DNA of 64,000 nucleotides, taken from contig WHVA01000023.1 of NCBI GenBank assembly GCA_015179125.1, forward strand, positions 416,264 to 480,263. The letters run 5' to 3'. Positions within the stretch are counted from its first letter, which is position 1; every line of letters starts with the position of its first letter. The stretch is from Gautieria morchelliformis (taxonomy: Eukaryota; Basidiomycota; Agaricomycetes; Gomphales; Gomphaceae). Positions 23,120 through 36,311 of the stretch are shown here, in pieces. The notes beneath the pieces were generated by a model. The model searched no databases. It saw only the letters and a list, made by a program, of their open reading frames with translations, and was not told the DNA's origin. Made by a program: the position numbers and the translations under genes.

Positions 23120-24501
<1,382 letters not shown>

Positions 24502-24593
24502 GCTCCATCCATCCGTTTTCTTGCTTACCGGAGGATTGATCCACAAATTTACAGCCATTGTCCTCCTGGGGACAAAAATTGCTGAACGAGTGA

Positions 24594-24905
24594 ATTAATG
24601 TGCTGTTATCCTATTTATTTAACAAAGTGTCATTCTTTGGGGTTTTTGTTTTATCGGGTATTCTAGTGATTAGTATATTAGAGAATAATGTTCTCGAGAG
24701 CTGTGTCATAGGGAGATGTTCTGATTCATTGGCACATACATGCATGAGAATAACCACACCAACTCCAACTCGGTCCTCCACAAAGTCAGATGCAAGTGGG
24801 CTTACAGTAATGAGATAATCCCGAATATACTTATTTTGCGTTCCAGACGCTTTCTTAGCATCCAAAAGGCAGGATGTCAATGAAGATGAGTTGTACGATT
24901 CTGCA
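24594..24905. repeat. Dispersed repeat D, copy 1 (copy 2 at 54,683-55,000)
   Basis: The stretch from ttaatgtgctgttatcc to the aggatgtcaatgaag region is nearly identical to 54,683-55,000. Copy 1 was later entered or abutted by the miniature element at 24,916. Matching sequence (cattgaatat...gcatacttact type) resumes at about 25,390, as it does at 54,999. Family and function are unknown; it is probably a piece of a transposon. Confidence 0.75.
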
Positions 24906-24915
24906 GCAGACAATA

Positions 24916-25255
24916 GGGTGTTTCACGCTTGCGTTTTCGTGTTTTTTTCAGAGGTTTTTTCGTCAGCGTTTTCGTCGCCGCTTTGGAAAAAGGTCAGCGA
25001 AAATGCGTGGAAAATGCCAAGCGTGAAACGGGTGGATCCCGGCATTAAGAAAAGTTACATTAATTATATAATACACGTAAGGGAACTTTCTATTGCCTGA
25101 AAAACGCCATGAAAAATGCGATCAAAAACGCGGCGAAAGGGCCTCCGGCGGCGCTTTTGCAACTCACGTTTTTCTAGGGCATTTTCCGAAAACGCCTCAA
25201 AAACGTCGTGAAAATATCGACGAAAACGCCACGAAAACGCAAGCGTGAAACACCC
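24916..25255. mobile_element. 340-bp MITE with 26-bp perfect terminal inverted repeats and TA duplication
   Basis: The left end gggtgtttcacgcttgcgtt... and the right end are exact inverted repeats over 26 bp, flanked by TA on both sides (24914-24915 and 25256-25257). TA duplication is typical of Tc1/mariner-type elements. The interior is dense in cgttttcg/cgaaaacg motifs on both strands and repeats aagcgtgaaac once more near 25,018. It has no coding capacity, so it must be moved by a transposase elsewhere. Perfect arms suggest recent activity. Confidence 0.88.
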
Positions 25256-25257
25256 TA

Positions 25258-26967
25258 ATAGAATGCCTGCAGAGGGGTTTAGTTTTTTGCATGGCCGGCT
25301 TACTGAATACTCCTATGATAGAATTTACTAGCTCCAGATGTGGATATCAGTGTAGCCAAGAATCAGAGGGGAGCGTAAAATGAGTATGGAAACTTGACGT
25401 TGAATATTGCATACTTACTGTACTAATGGAAAACAAAGACATTTCTCTACTATACGGGTGCTCCCGGAAACAAGCCATCTTGTGTCAAGTTTTTATATAA
25501 TATAATAATCTATAAGAGTCAGCGTCTACTTGTTTGGAAGAAGACTCTAATAGAGGCCAAGTCTATATGCAACAAAAATTCAAAATGCTAGCTCGCTCGG
25601 TGAGGAGTCCATTATGTAATTAATCCCCGAATATCCTGGCGCATTGCTATTTGTGCGTCTCGCTCGAAAAGGAAATCCTTTGTGTGAGCCGTAAAGTTCC
25701 GATCGGAGGCGACGAAACCTCTCTTCGCTCAGAATTATCAGTATCCGGTTGATAAGGGCTTACGAAATTCGATGGAGATGTGGTGTATCTTGATAATGTC
25801 GTTTATATTTGACTCTGGATCTAACCAGGTTAGCTTGTTACCGGTGTTCTAAGGGAGCTGACATGATTCACAAACAGCTATGATGTTTTCCGATCTGAAT
25901 TATCGAATGACTTCAAAACATGCCAGACGTCCAATACCGTTTATTCTCGCTAGGTCACACTGTCGCCATTCTAATAATATCGTACAAAACAAAACCGCAG
26001 CCACGTCGCAGATCACCTCAGTAGCCTCCTGGGCTTTCCTGGGCCGGTCATAGCTCTACATCACCGTCACATCCGATATACCGCCGTATCGCTGATACCG
26101 TGTTGTTATGCTCCATGTTTAAATTCGATAGTCTCTTAATACGACCTCTTCTCACGTCGTACAGGACATGCCGCCAAAATGAGTATATTCCCGTGTCCCC
26201 ATATCCAGCAACATTGACACGAGCTGATATCGCTGTTGAGATTATCCAGCGTTGCTATAGAATTACAGCCACGTGCAAACTCTGGGCGTTGAGCTGGACA
26301 TATCATCTCGCTTCCTCGTGTTCTCATCTTCATAAATAACACACTGGAGATGCGAGATCTTTTAATACACATCAATGAGCTGTGGTGCAGATGGTTTTGT
26401 TGGTTTTTATGTGGTGTTACGTTGACACTGCGCTGTGAGTTGTCAATGAGTGCCAAGTGTGCTTACATGACAAGTTCATATGGATCTTGGGAGACCATTC
26501 CGCCCAGGCAAATCGGATGTAATGACCAATTCCTGGCAAGAAGCTGGAGCGTCAATTACTCGGCGGCTAACTCTATCTGATGCCTCGGCGTTGTGTTTTT
26601 TATTTTTATTTATTTTTATTTTTATTTTTAATCCAAGTTATCGTCTTTTGGGGCGCGGCCCTATGTAAGACGTAGTTACAAAAGCCCGGTCGACATGTGA
26701 TCTATCCAGCCTTTTCTTCTCTATTTCCGTTTGTGTCGGCGTTGTATTGCTAACTTTAATTCTTTTACATAGAATGTTCGTTCATCAGACCGGACAGACC
26801 CACTGTCCGCCTTGCATATTTCGGCATGCTGTGAATATCTGTTGATCTGGCAGCACCCATAGCCAGAATATTATATATACACCTTGCGCGATCTGCTACT
26901 CCAACCCACAATATCGCTACGCAAACCTTAGTCCATCCTCTGCATTCCAGTTTTTCTTTGTTATATC
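25258..26967. other. Intergenic region
   Basis: No recognisable gene in about 1.7 kb. A run of (tttta)n-like low complexity lies at about 26,596-26,632. A tatatata string near 26,871 lies about 95 bp upstream of the DUF6533 start and may be its TATA box. Confidence 0.4.
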
Positions 26968-28060
26968 ATGTCTCAGGCGGACCCCTCGGGTGAAATCCAG
27001 GCGCTATCAGACCTGTACGTACTTGCCACACTGAGTGAGATGCAGAAGAACTTACCTGAACTAGCTTTGCGATCAACTCTGTCACCTTCGCAGCGTTGAG
27101 TATGCGTACATATGGCATATCTAATCGCACGATTTCCATAGCTTGTTATACAGCGCTGCTCGTCTATGACACTCTTCTCACACTGCCATATGAGATCAAG
27201 CACATTTGGTGCAAGACCATCAAAATCGGCACCATTCTATATTTATTCGCTCGTTACGTGCCCTTGGTTTTGTTTCCTATCGACATATATGGCAATTTAT
27301 CCAACATATCCCTTGAGGTGCATTAATGGTTCTTATGTCTAACATCCCTACTGATTTTTATATCTAGTATGACTTTCATTCCTTATGAAGAAGCAACCTA
27401 GAGACTCATATATTCAAAGGAAATGTAATACTCTAAGTCACCTAGCTGCTGCTTTGGAGATTCCTCCACTGATTGGAGCACAGGGTGAGTAAGAATACCC
27501 ATATATTTCTCAATTAGAATTAGTAACACAACTTACATATCTAGGCCTTCTGCTAGCTCGCACCTATGCTATTTCCCATCAGAATCAAAAACTTTTGGGT
27601 GTTCTTGGGCTGCTTATTCTTAGTGCTATTATCGTTGAAGTGGTATGTTCCTGGCCAGTCTTTGTATAAATAGCATATACTTATTTCACTGGATATAGTA
27701 CCAGTCTTTTCTGAGTGACTGCAATCTCACTAGTTCACAAATTAATACCAGTGCTTTGTCAGTATTGACCAGGACTTGCTGCTTAGATTTATACTAACAA
27801 ATTCTTCAGGTGTAAGATCTAGGGGTCTGTGTTTGCCCAATTTACTTCTGAATACCTTTGACAGTGACTGTCATCACTAATGGTACTGTAATCCTTTTTG
27901 ACACTGGAGTTGTAATAGTAACCATTCTGAGCTCAATTCAAACCCTGAGGCTTTGGTGGAAAGGTGAGATTTTGGATAAGAAATCTCTCATTAGTCTAGT
28001 AATTTACCAAGGTGAGCATGCAACATATTGCTTATATGTATGTACATATCACTAATCCAC
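26968..28060 (+). CDS. DUF6533 family multi-pass membrane protein, possibly degraded
   Basis: Exon 1 (26968-27034) and exon 2 (27094-27317) join in phase. Exon 2 carries the family signature LLVYDTLLTLPYEIKHIW followed by ILYLFARYVPLVLFPIDIY, the first two helices of this fungal membrane-protein family. Further exons follow: about 27430-27484 (ends IPPLIGAQ), 27545-27642 (LLLARTYAISHQNQ and a helix), about 27700-27790, and about 27850-28010 (TVILFDTGVVIVTILSSIQTL). A possible last helix is near 28140. Members are predicted seven-helix proteins of unknown function, very numerous in Agaricomycetes. I could not find an in-phase acceptor for the third exon, so the gene may carry a frameshift or the model may be wrong there. 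Confidence 0.55.
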
Positions 28061-29178
28061 AGGTAAGGCATTCTCAGATATTTGTATGGAATATTATTCA
28101 TATGATGTTTCATATTTCTAATTCACATTCAGATTCGTGCTTACCATTAGTTTAGCTAATGCTATCACATCTAAGGTCTTATTACTTGCAAACCTGTTGA
28201 GCTTTGAGAGCTTACTTGGTCTTCTTTGATATCTCAGGTATTGAGGGTATGTAAGACATTGATCATGGCATAAAAATGGCTAACCTCAGCTGCTTTATGG
28301 TATAAAGCAAAGCATTGCTTATATCTTGGGCTGGCCTCAGAACAGGTACAAGTTAAGAAGAAAGAAATGCGATCGTACTAACAGTGCTCATACAGCTTGT
28401 CAACAATTATCATCTGCCGCTTTCACCTCATTCTCAAAGAGAGGCACAGTCAACTTCACAGCCCCTCATTACCCTCTTTTTCATTCACCAGCTTCCAAGC
28501 AGCCAGACAAAGTGTTCACAATGCTATTGTGGCTGAATTTGGAAACCCAGGCTTGAGCCAAGCATTTGGCCCTGAGACCATGGCGGACAACATAGCTGAC
28601 CAGGAAGGCCAGCAGTTACCTGAAGAGGCTGGGTTGGCTGGGATTGAGTTGGATGAGTTTCCTTGTGGGACTGGATGTCCTGGAGGTATAGAAATGGCCG
28701 GTCCAATTGTCTCCAGTAAGCAGTTAGTGTCTCCTTCAGGCACTGGTTAATGGTTTGGTAGGATCTGGAAGAACAGCAGAGGCTTAATGACACCATGCAA
28801 GCTAATGCTTAATAGCCACCATTCCAATACAAACTCACTAGCAGAGCAACAACTTACAACAACCTACCTTTCTAATCTATTGCAGCACTTGGAAATTGGT
28901 CACCAGAGAAGATGTGGATACCTGTTCACTCTGGCCAACCCATACCATCAAAAACCATATGAGATACATATATATTCTGTGATGTTTCAAATTTGACTGT
29001 GTTTGTAATTCATTATTGTGCTTCATGAAAATATTGTTTGTGTTTTGCTGCTGGGAATCAGTGAACTGTGTGCAGATTCAAGAATTTCATCCAGAGGAAT
29101 ATGCAGTGACCGCCATGGAAAATGAACTGCATGTAGTGTGTGTGTGCATGTGCCTGGGATACTGATCTGGTGTGAATG
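28061..29178. other. Region without recognised gene
   Basis: Contains a 117-codon plus-strand frame (28,397-28,750), acidic near its end (ETMADNIADQEGQQLPEEAG), of no known family. Otherwise AT-rich sequence leading into the repeat block that starts at 29,179. Confidence 0.35.
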
Positions 29179-29483
29179 TTTTGGAATCCTTCAAGACTTT
29201 GGTGTTATTGCTAATGCCTCAATCTATCAGAACATGTCATTTAGGAGACTTTGAGAATATTAAAGAATGCTGCAGCACAACTCCAGAAATAATTTAATAT
29301 TTGTACCTTGGTCACAATCCAGGTAAGAACTAGTCCAAGTTAATATGACTGGAAGGTGATGCATTTCTTAGCAGCACTGAACAATAAACTAACAGACTGT
29401 AGGTTCAAGGACACTATCAGGATCCAAGTATATTCCAAAATATAAAGGAATGTAATTAGCAGGCAAGTTTGTAAATGGACTGC
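29179..29483. repeat. Dispersed repeat B, copy 1
   Basis: Nearly identical to 33,689-34,000 over about 305 bp (start ttttggaatccttcaagact, end gtaaatggactgc). The copy is cut at its right end by a family-A LTR that starts TGTCAAG at 29,484. In copy 2 the sequence continues into repeat C, so B plus C is one longer repeat, perhaps an LTR. Confidence 0.75.
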
Positions 29484-29959
29484 TGTCAAGATTGGTTTTT
29501 GGGCATTAATATTGTGTATTAGTGAACACAGTGAATTCCCGAATAACTTGTGTGAATAAGTGTGCCGTTCGGCGAATAAGGTGAACCAATAAATGTTTAG
29601 AAGATAAGAGGGCTGCCTGAACAGAGCTCACCCTATCTACAGTCATAGTGAAATAGCCTGTAACATTTGATGTAACATGCAAGGTGTTATGGAAAGGTTG
29701 TTTAAGTAGCAACAATCCTTTTGCTGGCGAAGGCGCTCATTCGGAGCCCTTCGCCGACAGCGCAGATAATAGTACGAAGGCTAAGGTAATGAAGGTGAAG
29801 TACAAAAACTCACCAGTGGTGCTTAAGTCCTCCTCTGGTCGGAGATAGAAATCTATAGGAGAGGGCTCAAGACGATGGTCACAGTGAGGTCGAGTTTTGC
29901 ACAAGAGAGACGTATGATAATTGAACTGGAGAATATACATGCGAATGTAAACTACTTAT

Positions 29960-32900
29960 TGTCATGATGCGTTTATTTCCTATACCCAGTAGCTCTGTCC
30001 TCCCATTCACCACTCCACCTCTATGTTCGCTCCGATCGCCCTTCGCTGAGTTCGCCCAATGATCTTGGCTACTCGCGTCACCTGCCATGGCCACGCCATC
30101 AAAGCACGATTGACGTCCTTTGACTGGCTTGATGGCTCATCACTGGCCCTCTTACCTCCTCGGCTCAACCCCCTTTGGATGTTCCTACGGCCAGATTGTC
30201 ACGACACATGTATTTCTTGCACCCAGCTATCCCTGTTTTCCCTTTCACCACTCCTCCTTCGCGTTTGCCTGGCTTCGCCCTGCCACCCGACCACACCCCA
30301 TCTATGATCGCTGCATTCAACCTTTGCCACATTTGCCGAATGACCATTCACTGCTTGCATCATTCGCCAGCAGGCATGCCATCAAACACGATCGACATCC
30401 TCTACCCAGCGTGATGGTTCATCACTGGCCCCATCATCTTCCCGATGCAACTGTAAGGGCAACCCTGGCTAGTCGTGGAGATCACACTACCACACAACTG
30501 ACAAGGGGAAATCCAAAGTATGTATAAATGAACAGAGCATACAAGAGAGGGGGTTCTCACCTGACAAGGGGAAATCCAAAGAGAAAAGTCTAAGGACCCC
30601 CAATGTCAGCGAGCCCGTATTATACTACGCTGCGCAGCCAGGGACAACGCTTGGCACCCGCCATCAACCCTGCATCCCCCTGACCCTTGATCGACCCTTG
30701 ATGCCACCTATTATGCGAGTCGCTTGATTTCCGACACTGTTCCGGGGCGGAAGTCGGAAATCGGAGTGGAACTGGCAAGGCGAACGGAACTGGTGGAAGT
30801 TCTCCCAGAAGCGGAATCGTTCCCGAAAGCGGATGCGGAGATGGAATCGGAACCGGAAGCGGAGTCGGAACTGGGTGTGGTGTCGGAACTGGAAATGGAA
30901 AACAGGGTGTCCCCTGACAGCAACCCCTTTAGGTGTTCCTATGGCCAGGATGCATTTGCGGGACACCCTAACCGTAGATCGTGTGGGATCAGCCCAGCAG
31001 ATGAAGAGTCCATGCAGGGTAACATATATGCAGGTCATGAGGCGTGTTTTCGTACATAGGTGCCTTCATCATCTTTTCTCCCTGTCGTTTCACATTCGCA
31101 CTCCTCCTTGTTTCTATTGTATACATGTTTTATCTTTTCTGTACCCTGACTGCACACCCCTATCCAACCCTGACTCACAACGGCCTCTTTCCTATTCGCT
31201 AGCATCATATAAGCATTCGGTATAACTAGCCTCCATTCGCATGTATATTCCCCAGGTCAATTATCATACATCTATCTTGTGCAAAACTTGACCTCACTGT
31301 GACCATCGTCTTGAGCCCTCTCCTATAGATTCTCATCTTCGACCAGAGGAAGACTTAAGCACCACTGGTGAGTTTTCATACTTCACCTTCATTACCTTAG
31401 CCTTTGAACTATTATCTGTGCTGTCGGTGAAGGGCTCCAAAGGGGCGCCTTCGCCGGTGAAAGGATTGTTTCTACTTAAACAACCTTTCCGTGACACCTT
31501 GCATGTTACATCATCAAGTGCCACGGGCTATTTCGCTATGACTGTAGATAGGGCGAGCTCCGTTCGGGCAGCCCTCTGTCATGATTAGTTTATCCTGTGA
31601 ATCAGCCCTCAACACACAGTGAATGACCTCCTGAACCAGCGAACGACTTCCCAAGCCAGCGAATATCTTGCCAAAATATTCGTCGCCATACTGCTTTCGC
31701 ATTCACTATTCGCATCATTCCTGCCAGGACGCCAGGTGTTGGGGCCATCATCCATCATAGAACCCATCATCTGTTAAACTCCCACTCCATGACAGACCCA
31801 CATGCTCAGGATGCATTTGGATAGTGTCAGTTGCAGCCTCCGTGCAGGTTGGACTCAATGGGACTCGTACCACTGCAGGGCAGGACGAATTAGCTTCACT
31901 GAAGTTTTCACTACACAGTTGTCATGACCCATTCATTTCTTGTATCCAGCTATCCCTGTTCTCCCTTTCACCACTCTTCCATGTTTGCTCGGCTTCGCTC
32001 CATTCACTCTTTGCTCCATTCACTATTCGCCACATTCGCCAAATGACCATTCACTACTCGCATCATTCGCCAGTAGCCATGCCATCAAACACGATTGACA
32101 TCCTTTACCTGGATTGATGGTTCATCACTGGTCCTATCATGAATTGCAAGGAGGTACAGGCTGTCATGACTCATTTATTTCTTGTACCCAGCTATCCCTG
32201 TTTTCCCTTTCACCACTCTTCCGTGTTTGCTCGTCTTCGCTCCATTCACTCCTCGCTCCATTTGCTATTCACCACATTCGCCATATTACCATTCGCTACT
32301 CGCATCATTCGCCAGCAGGCATGCCATCAAACACGATCAACATCCTTTACCCGGATTGATGGTTCATCACTGGTCCCATCATCTTCTCAACTCAACCCCC
32401 ATTGGGTGTTCCTATGGCCAGAATGCATTCGCGGGGCATCCTACCCGTAGGTCCTGTGGGATCAACCCAGCAGATGAAGATTCCATGCAGGGTGGTGTAT
32501 ATGCAGTCCCAAGGTGTGTTTTTGTACATAGGGGCCTTCGCCCTCTTTCCTCTCCGTCGTTGCATGTTCGCACCCCTCTTCCATTCTATTGTATGTCTAT
32601 TTCATCTATTATGTATCCCGACCGCGCACCCCTATCCAACCCTGACTCCAGACGGCCTCTTTCCTATTCACTAGCACCATATGAGCATTCGGTATAAGTA
32701 GTCTACATTCGCATGTATATTCTCCAGTATAATTATCATACATCATCCATCTTGTGCAAACTTGACCTCGCTGTGATCATCGTCTTGAGCCTTCTCCTGT
32801 AGATTTCTATCTTTGACCAGAAGAGGACTTAGGCATCACTGGTGAGTTCTCATACTTCACCTTCGTTACCTTAGCCTTCGAACTATTTTCTGTGCTGTTG

Positions 32901-33301
32901 GTGAAGGGCTCCAAAGGAGCACCTTCGCCAGCGAAGGGATTGTCGCTACTTAGACAACCCTTCCGTGACACCTTGCACGTTACATCGTCAAGTGCCACGG
33001 GCTATTTCGCTACGACTGTAGATAGGGCGAGCTCTGTTTGGGCAGTCCTCTTATCTTGTGAACATTTGTTGGTTCACCTATTGCCGAACGGCATACTTAT
33101 TCGCACAAGTTATTCAGGCATTCGCTGTGTTCACTAATATACGATATTAACACCTAAAAACCAATCTTGACACCCTCTTATCTTCTGAACATTTATGGGT
33201 TCACCTTATTCGCCGAACGGCACACTTATTCACACAAGTTATTCGGGCATTCACTGTGTTCACTAATACATGATATTAATGCCTAAAAACCACTCTTGAC
33301 A
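29960..33301 (+). mobile_element. 3.3-kb non-autonomous LTR element bounded by family-A LTR sequence
   Basis: The element starts TGTCATGATG, ends CTCTTGACA and is flanked by the perfect 5-bp duplication CTTAT (29955-29959 and 33302-33306). The left part (29,960 to about 31,573) and right part (about 31,918-33,301) are both family-A LTR sequence. About 350 bp between them matches no LTR and encodes no protein. The layout is that of a TRIM/LARD-type element: two LTRs and a short non-coding interior. The left LTR has lost its last about 130 bp and holds a nested solo LTR (30,452-30,919). The right LTR has its final about 128 bp duplicated in tandem. Confidence 0.7.
30452..30919 (+). mobile_element. 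Solo LTR (family C), TSD GCAAC
   Basis: Bounded by TGTAAGGGCAAC and CCCCTGACA, flanked by GCAAC (30447-30451 and 30920-30924). Removing it restores the family-A LTR sequence gatgcaacccc-tttaggtgtt. Its right half is a run of ggaa(t/g)cgga-type purine repeats. A related sequence lies inverted at 49,397 and a relative with similar ends at 63,358. Confidence 0.8.
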
Positions 33302-33685
33302 CTTATACCGAATGCTCATATGATATCAGCGAATAGGAAAGAGGCCATATGAGTCAGGGTTGGATAGGGGTGCACAGTCAGGATACAAAATAGATGAAAC
33401 ACATACAATAGAATGAAAGAGGAGTGCGAACATGAAATGATGGGGAGGAAAGGGGGCAAAGGTACCTATGTACGAAAACACACCTTGAGACCTGTATACA
33501 TGCTACCCTGCACAGACTCTTCATCTGCTGGGTTGATCCCACACTATCTATGGGTAGAACGTCCCGCAAGTGCATTCCGGCCATACGAACACCTAAAGGG
33601 GTTGGGTCGGGAAGATGATGGGCCAGTGATGAACCATCACACTGGGTAGAGGATGTCGATCGTGCTTGATGGCATACCTGCTGGC

Positions 33686-34190
33686 GAATGATTGTTTTGG
33701 AACCCTTCAAGACTTTGGTGTTATTGCTAACACTTCAATCTATCAGAACGTGTCGTTTATGAGACTCAAAGAATATTAAACAATGCTGCAGCACAACTCC
33801 GGAAATAATTTAATATTTGTACCTTGGTTGCAATCCATGTAAGAACTAGTCCAAGTTAATACGGATGGAAGGCAATCCTTTTCTTAGCAGCACTGAACAG
33901 TAAACTAAAAGACTGTAGGTTCAAGGACACTATCGGGGTCCAAGTGTATTCCAAAATATAAAGGAATGTACTTAGCAGGCGAGTTTATAAATGGACTGCT
34001 CTGATAATCTACCAGCGCACAGCAATAAAATGAGGGATGAGTTTTGTGAACAAAGCGACTTGTGAAAGTCTCTAATCAGGAAAATCGACTGACTAGATCG
34101 TCTCGGGTATTGGAGTGCGAATGGCAAGACTTTCAATTGACAGACTCACTCTGTAGAATTACACCCGGAGGATTAGTCCAAGTGGCTAAG
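33686..34190. repeat. Repeat B copy 2 joined to repeat C
   Basis: 33,689-34,000 repeats 29,179-29,483. 34,002-34,190 repeats 36,512-36,576 plus 37,820-37,966, a copy split by a solo LTR. Shared strings include gatctaccagcgcac, attggagtgcgaatggcaag and gacagactcactctgtagaatt. The start TGTTTTGG and a downstream tttataccgta box near 34,348 suggest this is the U3 part of an LTR, but no matching end was found. Confidence 0.6.
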
Positions 34191-34414
34191 CAGTAAAGTA
34201 ACTACTTAACAAGGAATTAGACACTAAAGTAAGTGAATAACCCTAGCTGGGATTAGCAGCTTAGTAAGATGCAAGTCACACGAGGTCACGTGTAGGATAG
34301 AAGATGGGTAGATTGGCTGATGAAATGCAGGCAAAAAGGGCCTCCTTTTATACCGTATTGTACAGGCGCTTAACTAAGCGGTAGGACCTTCTATCTATTA
34401 ATGGAATGGGGGAA

Positions 34415-34637
34415 TGAGTCACGAAGAAGCTTTCGGAATGTGTGGGAAGGTTCTGTCTGACTCATAATGACTCACAGTGACTTGAAATGACTCCTACTGG
34501 TGACTCCACTAGGTTTTCCACCAATCAGGGCTTGATTTGTCAGGAATGAGTCATTAATTGGACTCATGTGATTTATGACAGCTTGGGTGAGTCATGGGCA
34601 TGTGACTCACCAAGGTGTGCATGAGTCAGTTGAGTCA
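34415..34637. promoter_or_regulatory. Cluster of eight TGA(C/G)TCA motifs
   Basis: Exact TGACTCA or its complement TGAGTCA occurs at 34415, 34458, 34468, 34547, 34588, 34603, 34622 and 34631, with several one-off variants between. This is the Gcn4/AP-1 core bZIP site. It sits in transposon-like sequence just downstream of repeat B/C, with no gene nearby. Confidence 0.6.
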
Positions 34638-34640
34638 TTG

Positions 34641-35032
34641 AGGCTGTACAAGCAAATGACTAGGCTTTTCAAACTCAGAGGCTGAGTCTGAAGGAGCCAC
34701 CTGACCGGATTTGTGGGTGACCGCGGGTGCACAAGCCACGAGCGATGCGAGCGTCCGGTCGGAGTTTGAAATCGGAAGTCCGAAACAGAGTTGTGGGGAC
34801 ATGTGTATCCACAACTCTGCTGCACAGAAATAAGTGAGTTTGAGTGAAGACAGCCTCGGAAAAATAGGCAAAATTCATAGATAATTAGAGGGATGTTTGA
34901 ATAGGCCTTAAGAGGATAGTAGACATTATTATGATGGCGATAATTGGTTATTTTAGAGGCCTTTGATGCAGACTACAAAGTTACAGAAAAGAGACATTTG
35001 AGGGCTGGTTGAACAGGTTGATCCGAGACCAT
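34641..35032. other. Region without recognised gene
   Basis: Short hairpin cagagttgtgg (34786-34796) with ccacaactctg (34809-34819); otherwise nothing recognised before the solo LTR. Confidence 0.4.
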
Positions 35033-35037
35033 ATAGT

Positions 35038-36311
35038 TGTCATGACGCGTTTATTTCCCATACTCAGATGCTCAGTTTTCCTATTTTCTCACTCCACCTT
35101 TGTGTTCGTTCTGATCGCCATTGTCATGTTCGGCAACCAATTCTCGCTGTTCGCACCAATTACCATAGCCACGCCGTCAAACGCACGATCGACGTCTTTG
35201 GACTGACTCGGCAGTCATCGCTGGCTCTACCACCTCCTCTGCGCAACCCTCTTCCGATGGTGTTCTGGTAATTGGATTGTCATGACCTGTGTATTTCCTG
35301 CACCTTGTTATCCCCATTTCCCCTTTCGCTACTCCTCCCCAGTGTTCGCCCGGCTTCGCCCTCCACCTCGACCTCTCCTCCTCTATGTCACCTCTGTTCA
35401 CCCTTCCTCGCATTTTGCTGAACGACCATTCGCTGCTCGCATCATTCGCCAGCAGGCACACCATCAAATCGTGATCGACATCCCTATCCGACATAATGGC
35501 TCGTCAGTAACTCCATCAGCTTCTCGATCCAACCCCCTTTTGGTGTTCATATGAGCAGGGTGCATTCGCGGGACGTCCTACCCATGGGTCATGTGGGATC
35601 AACCCAGCAGATGAAGAACCCATGCAGGGCAGTGTATATGCGGGCCCCAAGACATGATTTCGTACACAGGTGTCTTCGCCACCTTCACCCTCCATCGTTT
35701 CATGTTTTCCCTCTTCTCTCATTCTATTGTATGTTTATTTCATCTATGTTGTATCATGACTGCGCACCCCTATCCAACCCTGACTCGTGACGGCCTCTTT
35801 CCTATTCGCTGATACCTTACGAGCATTCGATATAAGTAGTTTACATTCACATGTATATTCCCCAGTTCAATTATCATACGTCGTTCATCTTGTGCAAATT
35901 TGACCTCGCTGTGGTCATCGTCTTAAGCCTTCTCTTGGAGATTTCCATCTTCGACCAGCAGAGGACTTCGGCGCCACTGGTGAGTTCTCCTACTTCATCT
36001 TTGTTACCTTAGCCTTTGAACCATTTTCTGTGCTGTTGGCGAAGGGCTCCGAAGGAGCACCTTCGCCAGCGAAGGGATTGTCAAGACTTAGACAACCCTT
36101 CCGTGAGACCTTGCACGTTACACTGTCAAGTGCCATGGGCCATTTCACTACGACTGTAGATAGGGTGAGCCCCGTTCAGGCAACTCTCTTACCTTGTGAA
36201 CATCCATTGGTTCACCTATTCGCCGAACGGCATACTTATTCGCACAAGTTATTCGGGCATTCGCTGTGTTCACTAATACACGATATTAACGCCTAAAAAC
36301 CAATCTTGACA
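35038..36311 (+). mobile_element. Intact solo LTR (family A), 1,274 bp, TSD ATAGT
   Basis: Starts TGTCATGACGCG, ends AATCTTGACA and is flanked by ATAGT (35033-35037 and 36312-36316). A TATAAG box lies at 35831-35836. The unit TGTCATGAC...TTTCC recurs 240 bp into the LTR (35,278), so the LTR carries an old internal tandem duplication. No internal retroelement sequence adjoins it, hence solo. Family-A copies also lie at 29,484, 29,960, 36,577, 38,078 and 49,987. Confidence 0.88.

Larger units (their letters stand above)
29484..33688 (-). mobile_element. Family-A LTR, minus orientation, split by a nested element and truncated
   Basis: Segments 29484-29959 and 33307-33688 together reproduce the first two thirds of the intact minus-orientation LTR at 36,577-37,819. 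They are contiguous once the nested element 29,960-33,301 and one CTTAT copy are removed (actacttat joins accgaatgct). The far end is missing, and repeat B follows directly. Confidence 0.75.

Noticed and set aside
30059..32697. Several 60-170-codon plus-strand frames (such as repeated YPCFPFHHSS strings)
   Set aside because: They are the family-A LTR read repeatedly. The similarity among them is repeat homology, and both strands are equally open.
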